A stretch of DNA of 64,000 nucleotides from Epiperipatus broadwayi (lineage: Eukaryota > Onychophora > Udeonychophora > Euonychophora > Peripatidae): the NCBI GenBank assembly GCA_028023455.1, contig JAQFVV010006221.1, forward strand, positions 7,361,011 to 7,425,010, given 5' to 3'. Below the pieces are notes generated by a model that saw nothing but the letters and a program-made list of their open reading frames with translations, was not told the DNA's origin and did no database searches. The position numbers were made by a program, and so were the translations under genes. Shown here in pieces: positions 1 through 10,344 of the stretch. The stretch's first letter is position 1, and each line of letters begins with the position of its first letter.

Positions 1-1385
1 TATACCAAATGTCTAAATGATAAAGATGTACCGGATGATTGGAAGAATGCAGTAATAATATTAATATTTTAAAAAGGTGATAAAGAAGATATTAGAAATT
101 ACAGACCTATCAGCCTTTTATCAGTTTTATATAAAATTTTTACCAAGATAATTACAACTCGTCTACAGAGAACCTTGGATTTTCACCAACCAAGAGAACA
201 AGCTGGATTTAAAAGTGGTTTTAGTACAGTAGATCATATTCAAGTATTGAGAGAAGTTATAGAAAGAACAAATGAATATGAGTTGTCATTATGTTTTGGA
301 TTTGTAGATTATGAAAAGGCATTTGATTCTATAAACATTTCTTCAGTGATTAAAGCATTGGATCATCAAGGTATAGAGCCAGGATATTGTCATATTTTAA
401 AGAATATTTATAAAAATGCAACAGCAACAATTAGATTACATAATGATACTGGGAAAGTCAACATTGAGAAAGGTGTAAGACAAGGTGACTCCATATCTCC
501 AAAACTTTTTACAGCAGTGCTGCAAGAAGTATTTTGTGGATTAAAATGGGAAACTAAAGGAGTGAAAGTAAATGGAGATTATTTAAGTCATTTAGATTTC
601 GCAGATGATGTAGTTGTTTTTGCAAATAATGCTTCCGAGCTGCAGGAAATGTTGCAGGAGTTATCAGATGAAAGTAGGAAAGTAGGACTAAAGATAAATA
701 TTAAAAAGACTAAAGTAATGTTTAATCGATTTGCTCAAAATATGAAAATAAAGATTGATTATGATGAATTAGAAGAAGTTAAGAGTTACAAATACCTTGG
801 TCAGATTATTAATACAGATGGAAACATAATAGAGGAAATTAATCATAGAATTAAACTTGGTTGGAGTGCTTTTGGTAGAAATAACTTGATATTAAAAGGA
901 AATATGCCTATGTGTTTGAAAAGAAAGGTTTTTAACAAATGTGTTTTACCAGTTCTTACTTATGGATCTGAGACTTGGACATTTAATAGAAGATCAATAC
1001 AGAGACTTCAGACCACTCAAAAGAAGTATGGAGAGATGTATGTTGGGAGTAACAAGAAGAGATCGAAAACGCAATGTATGGGTAAGAGAACAAACAGGTG
1101 TTACTGACCTCATTGAAAAAATTAAAAGATTGAAGTGGAGTTGGGCTGGACATATTGCTAGAAGAGATGATAATAGATGGACAATTGAAATTTTAAACTG
1201 GATTCCAAGAGATTGTAAAAGACCCAGAAGGAGACCACATGTAAGATGGATGGATGAAATAAGAAAATGTGTAGGGGTGATGTGGAGAAGAGAAGCTAAA
1301 GATCGGAGAAGATGGATTAAACTTGGAGAGACCTTCATCCTGCAGTGGATTGATAATGGTTGATAATGATGATAATGATGATATA
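1..1385 (+). pseudogene. RTE-clade LINE reverse transcriptase, 5'-truncated by the window edge and decayed
   Basis: The reading frame enters from the left edge already inside the RT domain (NYRPISLLSVLYK near 100-140). It continues through FVDYEKAFDS (block A, about 300-330), RQGDSISP (about 478-500) and the catalytic LDFADDV motif (about 595-615). The C-terminal part (WAGHIARRDDNRWT, then RRRPHVRWMDEIRK and W-x-KLGE) is the thumb and tail typical of RTE/BovB-like elements. Breaks: an in-frame TAA near 69-71, and a frameshift near 1015-1025 after RRSIQRLQ, so the last 110 residues are in another frame. The sequence ends in a TGATAATGATGA-type short repeat, the usual 3' tail of RTE elements. 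A second copy at 62821-62965 has the same 3' end, which fixes the element boundary. Its product would have copied its own RNA at nicked target DNA; this copy is dead. The clade call is from motifs, not a tree. Confidence 0.88.
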
Positions 1386-1529
1386 ATAAGACTGTATTTC
1401 AGTTATTATATACATATTATTATAATCATCATATTCCAAATTACATTACTCTTAATTAAAATTGTAGTCATGCTCTCCAAACAATTTGAATTGAATATCG
1501 TATTTGGTTAAACATCCTATTGTGTTGAA

Positions 1530-1796
1530 ATAATGAAAAGTTTTACATGAAATTAATTTTGAAAAGTCATCTATCGGAATTCACAACCGTAATTTTAATC
1601 ACAATTTTTACAGAGAATCTAAATCATATTAACGCTGTTTGTATTTTGTGAGACTGCTTTAATATTATTTTCCATTAATTTATAGGATGATGATATATTT
1701 GCTTTTAAGTAGCTGAAATAAATTCAAAAAAGAATATTACTAATTTCAATAGCATATAACTAACTTAATACTGGTTTGAATATGTAGTGCTTAAGA
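1530..1796. other. A+T-rich spacer
   Basis: No ORF, repeat or RNA signature is visible between the RTE tail and the MITE target duplication. Confidence 0.5.
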
Positions 1797-1804
1797 TTAT
1801 ACTC

Positions 1805-2083
1805 GGTAGTAATGGAGATAGTGTACTCCCATTGCTAGAGATGCCATTTCTGCATAAACACGCAAAAATATCCACAGTAGGGGTCCAAAAGCAGCAATGC
1901 TTGTTTCACTAGGTGGCGCTGTTAATCATGCATAAGCACAGGAACATTCCACCAGCTAGCTGGCACCAAAGCTGCCTGCTTGGTGGCATTGGTTGCCTTG
2001 CATAAGCCCATTTAGCTTACGTCGTCTGCTACCAGCAACTACCAAGATTCTAGCAGTGGGAGTGCACTATCTCCACTACTACC
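1805..2083. mobile_element. hAT-like non-autonomous MITE with an 8-bp target duplication
   Basis: The 279-bp element has terminal inverted repeats of about 33 bp. The left end starts GGTAGTAATGGAGATAGTG, and the right end is its inverse with a few substitutions (…CACTATCTCCACTACTACC). It is flanked by the exact 8-bp direct repeat TTATACTC (1797-1804 and 2084-2091), the duplication length of the hAT superfamily. The interior is richer in G+C than its surroundings and has no ORF. Mobilisation would need a transposase from elsewhere. The superfamily is assigned from the duplication length only. Confidence 0.82.
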
Positions 2084-2128
2084 TTATACTCATATCACAG
2101 AACAGTCTCATTCCAAATATGTTACAAA

Positions 2129-2369
2129 TAATTATTTTTGCAGGCAGTCTCATATAGAGACATTTTAATAAACTTGCAAATAATTTTACTTTTTATTCAT
2201 CAATACCTATTCATTATTCATTATTTACAATATATCTAGTTCAAAGATCAGATAAAAGATGAATTTTCCTTTTATCGGATTGATTGAGTGGGAATTGATA
2301 AATGAAAAATAAAATTATTTGCAAGTTTATTAAAGTGTCTCATTATGAGACCGCCTGCAGAAATAATTC
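2129..2369. repeat. Foldback element with about 75-bp arms
   Basis: Left arm 2129-2206 and right arm about 2294-2369 are inverted copies. Both carry GCAGGCNGTCTCAT next to the outer end and AAACTTGCAAATAAT further in. The loop is about 90 bp without an ORF. It looks like a small MITE; I see no clear target duplication. Confidence 0.7.
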
Positions 2370-2372
2370 TTA

Positions 2373-3976
2373 GTAATGTATTTGCAATTAGAATGTCTGC
2401 AATATATATAAAAAAAATATTTAACAAATTTAAATTCTTTAGAAATTTAAATCACAACATCACCAAGTTGCTTGATATCACTTTATAAGAAAATTTTATA
2501 TTTTAATGTTATCAAAAACATTTTGACTGAAATGAAAATAATGTAATATGTTAGGAGTACAATGTATCAAGCTTTTACATAGTTCCATTGTAATGGAAAT
2601 CTGGGCTCAAGGGAATATTACTGAATACATGATATTTTAATCTATCCATATTTCTGTGGTAGTCTTGTATGAAAGGTATAAAAAGACTGTTTGTTATCTT
2701 AATAATACAATAGAGTTGAAAACTATGCTAAATTTTATTCCAAGCTCCCCTCATATACAAATATATATGTAATTGTTTAATAGCTCATGTTTTGTTGGTA
2801 AATTGATTAGAATAGAATACGTATTGCTTTTTGAACGGCAAGTTTACAAAAACTTTTCAACCCGCATATTTATATAACACAGATGCTTTTTTATATTTAT
2901 AGTATGTACATATAAATTAAAATTATAGTATATACAAAATTTCTTAAAAACCTTAATATTGTTATTAATAATAAATTGAGGAAATACATTTACTCAAAGT
3001 AAAGAGCAAAGTGTCTAACTTTTGTCACACTCTGGGTGATATTTATTTTCTGCAATTTTTTTCTCTTACAAAGACATAATAGTTATCAAGAAATTAGGAT
3101 TTCTCTAATTGTTTTGATGTTTTTAAATCTGTATCAACTTTTAGTATGTTCTAAAATTTTGTAAAACTTTTAGCATTATGTTCAGAAAATATTTTATTAC
3201 TCAAAATACTACACATCAATTTCAAAAATAATACTAAAGAAAGAATAAAATGTATGCACTTTCAACTCGCCCTGAAGTATAAATTTTATTAATAAATATA
3301 ATTATGTACAGTGCTCAGAAATGAAAAAAATAGCTATTGGTATATTGTAAAATTTATTTACAAATTATACTTTTTTTTAATGTGATAGCATATGGTGCTC
3401 AGAGAGAAGGAAAAGGCTGCTCAAATATTGCAAAATTTGAGAATTTTTATTGTTTTTTTTTTCTTAATTTGTTTACTTATATTGTTGTTTGCTTGTTTAC
3501 ATTTTTTTGGATAATATGTAATTGAAGTCATGTAGTTAAATACAGCATCGTTTGCAGCTATACTGTACAGTACAAAACATTTAACTCCCATAAATGATAG
3601 CAATAGTGAAAGAAGTGCTTCCTGATAAATATATGCTTTGAATTATGCTTTTCCAAATTTCTTTACTCTCCTTCAATGTAATATATTTATCCCAATCTTT
3701 AAATATATTTCTTTAATGCGTATGAAATAGTGCATTTTTTTGCTTTTTCATGTTTGTTTGGGGAAGTCTCATAATTATAAAGTATTGATAGTTTTTAGTT
3801 TATTAATTGTTTTGCTTATATTTATTTAACATATTAGTAATTGTTATATATACATGGAAATGCGTATCTATATAGGTGTTGCATGTGTAGAGAGTTTAGG
3901 ATTGTTGTATCATATAAATAATTAATAAATTTTGTGTAGGTATGTTGATATGCTTTATGAATTTTATAATTATTCT
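2373..3976. other. Unannotated A+T-rich stretch
   Basis: Only short ORFs rich in F, I, L, N and Y are present, as expected by chance at this base composition. No splice-flanked exon or known repeat was recognised. Confidence 0.5.
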
Positions 3977-4151
3977 TTAAAACAGTCAAAACTCTCTATA
4001 TAGTAGTGCCACTCAGTGCCAACCAGAGTAATCAATGGATGCCAGAAGGCTTGTACATAAAATCCCCATCTAGTACCTACTCATCCAATATCCCCAGATT
4101 AGTTTCTGGCTTATGGCCTTCATCAGTGAGGGAGAGTTTTGCCTGTTTTAA
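3977..4151. mobile_element. Foldback family A, short copy (termini TTAAAACAG-CAAAACTC)
   Basis: The 175-bp copy begins TTAAAACAGTCAAAACTC and ends GAGTTTTGCCTGTTTTAA, the inverse. Its interior (GTAATCAATGGATGCCAGAAG, then AGTTTCTGGCTTATGG) also occurs at 18.8, 20.9 and, degenerately, 5.4 kb. Homology to the 20.9-kb copy continues about 40 bp past the right terminus (AACAG..ATAAGAA..ATCAT), so the true right end may lie further out. Confidence 0.75.
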
Positions 4152-4261
4152 TAACAGTTATGTGCTAGCATAAGAAATAATGATCATATAATAATTATTC
4201 TTTTTTAAAAATCTTTGGTTTTTTGTTTGCTGTTCATTATAATTATACATCAGAGAAAGAT

Positions 4262-4595
4262 CAACATGAGCATAATAATAATATTGGCATCAGTATGGGA
4301 TTTGGGCATTCCATCATCGGATTTTCAATGGTATGGATGGCTGAAGAATTGGAGGTTGGAGTAGATTGAAGCCTGTCCATTAAAGTATGAAGATTTGCTC
4401 TCTTAATATAAACTGAGCACTGATTATATATATATGGGAGATGATGATTTGGACCTATTGCTAAGTGCTGGTTCAGCACAAAATACCTATATTTGTAATT
4501 ATTTATCTTTTCTGCATGTGTGTGGTCATGTGTGTCAGTAGTATAAGATAGCGTGGATAGTTGAAGGGTGCTTGAAAATCTGTATTCGAATCACG
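4262..4595 (+). repeat. Interspersed repeat family R, 5'-incomplete copy
   Basis: It shares GTGCTGGTTCAGCACAAAAT, then TTATCTTTT, TGTGGTCATGTGT, ATAGCGTGGATAGTTGA and a terminal TCTGTATTCGAATC with copies at 26.9-27.3, 36.6-36.9 and 62.6 kb. No protein is encoded. The distal GNGTTCRAATCC-type motif resembles a pol III B box. Confidence 0.65.
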
Positions 4596-5439
4596 TATAT
4601 TTATATTATCAATCAATGAATTTTTAAAACAAATAGTAATAATGGTAATTTAGAGTTTAAAATTAGTCAAAGGATTCATCACTGCAAACAGCATTCATAG
4701 TGATAAGATTCTAATTTTAAGACAAATTTATATAATGCTTTAGTTTTTATTTTTTGTTACAACTATATGCATACATGTGTATAAAGGATGTGGGAGTATA
4801 AAATGTATGAAATCCAGTATTGTATTCATATGAATATATACAGTATATAATTTTAAATGTTTTAAATACTGGCTTTAAAAAAACATTTTTTTTTTTAAAT
4901 TTCAAAACGAAATGTAAAAAAAAAAAAAATGGAGGGGGGGGGGGTAGTCAAAACAGTTTTGCAAAAAGAATTAATAGATGTGTTACGCAAATAACAAACC
5001 ACCTATTGGAAATTTTGTTTTGAGATTTTAAAAAAAAATCATTTTAATGGAATTTATTTTATGGAACTTAATACCTTGCCAAAATCTTATCCTATTGATA
5101 AATAAACTAATAATTGTTAATATTGTTTCTTGATATGATTAAAAATAATTTATATGTAAAATAATTCTGTATAGCTAAAAATAAACCAAAAAGGCGGATG
5201 GGGTGACATCTTCTGTTATAATGTTTAAACTTCTCAGAAATCATATCGCTATTAACATTACATGAAATATTAAATGCTATTTCTTGCTAAAAATATCTTG
5301 CCTTATAAGATTATGGAATCAAAATTTTAAAATACAGATCCAAATGCAATATAAAAATGAAAACAATTGTTCATCATTCAACAGCTATTTTGGTGCCATA
5401 TTGCAAGCTTTTCTAATCATTTTTGCTAGATAGTAGAGA
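4596..5439. other. Unannotated A+T-rich stretch with homopolymers
   Basis: It contains a poly(A) run next to a poly(G) run near 4918-4945. No gene or repeat family was recognised. Confidence 0.5.
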
Positions 5440-5690
5440 TTACTAAATCCCTATCCAGCGTTATATTAACCACATCCAGACCAGTTTCTTTATTATGTCC
5501 TAAATTAATGAAAAGTTTTGGATTTGGTGAATCTGGATTTTAGAATCCAAATGCATTAGATCCAAATCCAAAAATCCATATTTACTAGATTCAAGGCTCC
5601 TTACTGACAAAGACCATAAGACAGAAACTCAATGAATATGGATAGAATAGTACTGGATAGAGATTTAATAGCCATTACCTTATATTAATT
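5440..5690. repeat. Foldback family A, degenerate copy
   Basis: Inverted arms carry CTAAATCCCTATCCAG (left) and the inverse of CTATTAAATCTCTATCCAG (right). CCAGTTTC.TT.TTATG in the arms matches the family A core. An extra short palindrome built from GGATTTGG-like words sits in the centre (about 5515-5578). Confidence 0.55.
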
Positions 5691-6000
5691 TCAAGCCTAC
5701 AATAATTGGCAAAGATTAGATAGTATAAATAGAGTTTGCCTCTGTGTAAGCTAGGCTCATGTATTTTTTTTTGATTATTCATTTTTACTATATGAAAGAA
5801 AAAGGAAATTATGCAAATTAGAGAATTCCTTCCATTCAATGTAAGATTCTAACACTTTGTGGCATGTTAGCTTCAAAATTATTTGCATTTTTAAAAAATA
5901 TATGAGTTCAAGAAGTAGACTGCCGTAATTATCATTAAATATGAATGTTATCCACTATGGTAAAAATAATTTCAAAAATTTTGTTGAACAAATTATTATT

Positions 6001-6088
6001 AGTCGAGTGGTTAGCACAACTGCCTTACAAGCAGTTGTACTGGGGTTCGCTTCCCGGCCGATGCTTTGACACGTAAGGAAAAAAAAGA
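6001..6088 (+). repeat. tRNA-derived SINE, 5'-truncated copy
   Basis: It starts inside the A box (GTCGAGTGGTTAGC). It keeps an anticodon-like arm (ACTGC, loop CTTACAA, GCAGT), a B box (GGTTCGCTTCC) and the CCGATGC acceptor strand, followed by TGACACGTAAGGAAAAAA. The 5' acceptor strand GCGTTGG is missing. The same unit occurs at 12.6, 12.8 and 37.8 kb. Confidence 0.8.
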
Positions 6089-6880
6089 ATGGTTACCAGA
6101 AACTCTGTGTGATTTTAGAGATTAAGGAAGCAGTATAGACATGATTTTTGTTGTCAGCAAAATGCAAGTAAAATATTTTAATCAGTTGTTTTTATTGGTT
6201 TGATCAACACATTTGATTCGGTTAATCAATAAATTCTGTTAGTTATGATTGAAATTAGTTGGTTGACCACTAAAATGTATTCATATTATACAGTTTCTGC
6301 ATAATGGAATTAGAGAAGGTGGTATTATTATTGTAAATAAATCTGTGACTCTTAACTTTATTTTCCATAACTAGTTTATTGAAACATGCATCAAAATGCA
6401 ATATAGATTTGATGGTGGGACGTTTAATTTGAATTGCTTAAATCTAAAAACAAGAGCTTCAACTTCTTGGTGCAGGATTTAAAATTTAATGGTGATTGTT
6501 CTATTTCTTGCCAATTTAGAAAGTGATATATAGAGTATACTTTAAATACTGCCTATGTGGTTTGCTAAAGTGATAGATGGCAGATTTGGAACTCTGTTTT
6601 TCTGACATGCAAATTTCTTAAGAACTTCTGAACAGTAAAGCCATTTGATGATTATGATAGTGATGATGATAATAATTTATTTATTCAGTAAACAACTAAA
6701 TAATAATATAAGATACAATAGATAAAAAAAATAAAGTATAATATACAAAATGACTAAATAAGAACACAAAATATTGTTTAGCATTATAAAACTAATGATA
6801 TAAAGAATCAAAATAAGAGTCACAGATCACATGACCCTATCTCTTAAGCTTGTACGTTATAAACGGTGAGGATTGCCAAT
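6089..6880. other. Unannotated A+T-rich stretch
   Basis: No gene signature or repeat family was recognised. There is a short GATGATGATAATAATT run near 6650-6680. Confidence 0.5.
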
Positions 6881-6884
6881 TCCT

Positions 6885-7015
6885 CAACAAGCTTTGTAAT
6901 AAATGCTTAGCCAGAGCCAGCACTTAAAATATCTGTCAGGAACCCCCCCCAAACCCCTAACCATGGTTTCATGCTTTGGCACTTCTCAGAGAGGTGCCAG
7001 GGTAGGTTCAATGAT
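6885..7015 (+). repeat. Partial copy of the 8.5-kb foldback family
   Basis: ATGGTTTCATGCTTTGGCA, CTTCTCAGAGAGGTGCCAGG and CCAGAGCCAGCA correspond to one arm of the inverted repeat at 8491-8874. The second arm is absent. Confidence 0.6.
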
Positions 7016-8490
7016 ATAAACATTTTTAAAAATTAGATAACTATTGTTACTTAAATTCAAAGAACATTCTTGCATAATTATGTTAAATAATTTGACATCA
7101 TTATAGCTAAACTGCCTCTGATTGGAAATTTTGAGAAAATTTGATATACTTATTTGATATTTAATAAATAATTGAGTAATTACAACAGACTATTAATATA
7201 AGATATGAGATCTATAATATATATCAATAATTGCTCTGTACCAAGATAAATGGCTAACACCTAGTATACCATGAATTCTATAAATATCTCTAAAAGATAT
7301 AGCATGAGATCTGCCAAAAACAATGCTAAAGTAGATATTACAGAAGCAGTAACAATTCCCCAAAAAGAGACATTATAACATAAAAACCTTTGATAACAAG
7401 AAGTATAAATAGTAATTAAATATGATCGAGGTAAGAACTTAGACAAATGGAGGAACATATAATTTAGTTCACATAAGCAAGAATGAAGAAAATCAATAAG
7501 ATTTGACTAAGACAATATAGAACCAATAAATACATTTAAATAATAATAATAATTAGCAAATGAAGCACAGGTACTATTGTAATGCAAAAACGTAATTATT
7601 ACAAATCGGGGTGTCAAGAGAATAGCGTAGAAATTTAAAAGAAAAATGTATCTCGTTTGTTTTAAACTGATAAATAATTAAAAGCTGAACATTTACTAAT
7701 TAAAGGTTATTTTTTCAAGATAAGTATGTAAAAACAAAGCACAAGATAGAGCAATATCTTTCACAAAATCGTAAATCTTTGATTCTAAATGCATAATAAG
7801 TTAAAAATAAAATAGGACCCAGGATAAAACTTTGTGGAACATCTTGATTTACTACTGAAAAAGGACAGAGTAACACCAAAAATCTTCACTGATTTCTTTT
7901 AATCCTTTCAATAACGTGCAAACCAAGCAGCAAATACTTAAATAAATCTAAATATGTAGCAGCAATTTTTAGATCATTATTTAGGGGTGATGTTAAATTG
8001 TGCACATAACTATAAAAAATTTCCAGCGTACTTTTACCAAAGATAAACTATATTGTTGCTCAAATAATATATTACTTTTAAATAAAAATAACATTTTCTC
8101 TTTAGCTGTTATTTCCAACAGTTTAGAAATCACAAAAATAACAGCGATCAATTTATAATTATCAAAAAATAAGTGATCACCTTTTTTAAAAAATAGATAT
8201 GGTAATGCAAACTTTTAAACATGTGAAAATGGTCTACCTCTTAAGGAAAATTTATACAAGAATAGTTATAAAAATAGATTATTATTTTTTTAAGAATCTT
8301 TGGTCTTAAATTATCTAATTTGGCTGAATGAACTCTATTTAAACAGTTATATAAGAATTGAAAGTCAGTAATGATTAAATAAAAAAGGGTTTAAGTCAAG
8401 AAGAAGCAAATGACAATTCTTATATTGGTACATTATTTATTGGTACACATAAACAAAATTATTGAACAAATCAGCAACATATTTTTTATT
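7016..8490. other. Unannotated A+T-rich stretch
   Basis: Short ORFs only, none with a recognisable domain. Confidence 0.5.
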
Positions 8491-8874
8491 AATAATGAGT
8501 GGTGCTAATTGCTCTAACAAGCCTATTGATAAATATTGCAAAAGATTGAATTTAAAAAACTATCTAGAAACCATCCCAAATCCTCAGACCAATGGTTTCA
8601 TGCTTTGGCATTTCTCAGTGAGACGCTAGGGGAGTTTCAGATACTAGATCTAAAAATACCAAACCAAAGCCAGCATTAGACTTTTAGATAAATGTTAGCT
8701 TTGGGTTGGTATTTTTAGATCTGGTGTTTAAAACTATCCTAATGCCTCACTGAGGAGTGCCAATGCACAAAACCAGTGGTTTGAGGATGGTTTTTAGATA
8801 AGAGATTTTTAAATGCTTTCTTTTGTGGCATTTATCAATAAAGCTTATTAGAGCAATTAGCACCACTCATTATT
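8491..8874. mobile_element. Foldback element with about 185-bp arms
   Basis: It starts AATAATGAGTGGTGCTAATT and ends with the inverse. The two arms pair along nearly their whole length around a centre near 8683, with scattered substitutions. TTTATT flanks both sides (8485-8490, 8875-8880), but it is too simple to prove a target duplication. Each arm contains the GGTTTCATGCTTTGGCA word shared with 6.9 kb. No ORF. Confidence 0.78.
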
Positions 8875-9457
8875 TTTATTTACAAGCTTAAAAAATTGGG
8901 TAATGTGATATATGACTTTATTTTTTTATTGACTATTTATAGTTTTTATTATTTTGAATTTCCAACAAATCATTATTGTTTTATAAATTTAATTTTGTTT
9001 GATAATGGTTTCTTTATTAAAAAATTAATTTCTATTTCAAAGAAGTATTTATATCATTAAATATTTTTTAGATAATTTTAATTTATGATATCAGAATTAT
9101 TTTTTCTACTTCCATTCAAGAGTTTTAGACAATTTCTTTGATTAATGTTTTTTTTCTACTAAATTGTCAGTTATCCAAGCTGAGTGTCATCTAATGTTGC
9201 TTGTCAATTTAAAACAAACCATTGACTTTGTAATTAAAAATTTGCATGGTTTTTGTAATTAAAGATTTGCAAATAACTTGAAATTTTAAAAATTTATAAT
9301 CAATAGTGTTCAAAACAAAAAAAAATATTGCCTCAATTTTGATTACATAATAAAATTTTAGGTTATTATGGGATGGCTTATAAACATATGAATAAGTAGT
9401 TATCTGTTCCCTGTAGTTAAATAATTTCAACACAGTTGCAAACTGATTTAATCTCAC
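8875..9457. other. Unannotated A+T-rich stretch
   Basis: No recognisable gene or repeat. Confidence 0.5.
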
Positions 9458-9471
9458 AAGTATATAATCCA

Positions 9472-9832
9472 TCTATGCTCTCTGGTTGTTCCGATGTACC
9501 ATCATCCTTGACCAGAGAGTACTTTCAGTAAATCAAAAGCTCTTGGACTTAATTCGCACTCTCAAAACCCGAGACACCAAACTAGCTCCACCTCCACTCC
9601 TCACAGACACTTGGGCAATCCTCCAACTCCCATCCTCTCAGCCTCTGCCATAGGACTCAATCACAAAGACATGCTCTTCTAACCAGCCTGAACTACACAC
9701 CAATTCCCTCTCCACTTCCCATTCCCTTTTACATGTATCCTCCCCTCTTACCATTTTGTTCCTGAAATTTCATTTGTTTCACTGTATCTGTTTTTTTCTT
9801 GATGAATAAACATCTCATCACTGAGGAAAAAA
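9472..9832 (+). mobile_element. Poly(A)-tailed retrosequence with a 14-bp target duplication
   Basis: This C-rich insert of about 360 bp contrasts with its A+T-rich surroundings. It ends with an AATAAA signal (9805-9810), GCATC-like sequence and an A8 tail. The 14-bp direct repeat AAGTATATAATCCA lies at 9458-9471 and 9833-9846. The 5' end can fold into a hairpin (CTCTCTGGT … ACCAGAGAG, about 9478-9520). These features mean target-primed reverse transcription by a poly(A)-recognising LINE. No ORF longer than a few dozen codons is seen, and the parent is not recognised. It could be a 5'-truncated LINE 3' UTR, a SINE, or a copied non-coding transcript. Confidence 0.8.
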
Positions 9833-9849
9833 AAGTATATAATCCAATA

Positions 9850-10250
9850 TAGATTGTCAAGAATGAGTTATACAAAAAGCTAATTTGATTAAAGTTATAT
9901 CTATACAATAAATTCATAGAATGTACAAAAAGTCCACATAGATTTTTGCTAAATTTGTATTCATGTCACCCATAAGTACTACAGAATGAGAGCAAAAATC
10001 AGATAATTCTGCAATAAAATCTAGAATGACAGGTCTATATAAAGCAACTACAATAAAAATAAATTGAGAAAAATGTAAATTAATCAAAATAACTTTGACA
10101 GAGGCAAGTGTTGGAATAAGATAATTAAAATTAATACCTATTTTTATAAAACAAATCATTACACCTTCTGAATATGAATCAGTTCATGGAGAAAGAATGC
10201 TTGAATATTCATTCCAGATTATCCAAAATTCATTTTAAATTATTACATCA
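9850..10250. other. Unannotated A+T-rich stretch
   Basis: No recognisable gene. A minus-strand ORF near 9914-10159 contains VVLMGDMNTNLAKI, which resembles a LINE endonuclease GDMN block, but too little surrounds it for a firm call. Confidence 0.4.
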
Positions 10251-10260
10251 TAAAAACTCA

Positions 10261-10331
10261 TATTTACTAAGGCAATAAATATAAAGCATGGGTGGTTGAA
10301 AATGCTTTAGGTTTATTGCCTTAGTAAATAT
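10261..10331. mobile_element. Miniature hairpin element (TATTTACTAAGGC termini) with a 10-bp target duplication
   Basis: The 71-bp sequence consists of two inverted arms of about 30 bp (TATTTACTAAGGCAATAAA and its inverse) around a loop of about 10 bp. TAAAAACTCA occurs immediately outside on both sides (10251-10260 and 10332-10341). The same tip sequence ends the 192-bp hairpin at 21.5 kb. A 9-11 bp duplication would fit Mutator-like elements, but this is inference. Confidence 0.75.
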
Positions 10332-10344
10332 TAAAAACTCATAA

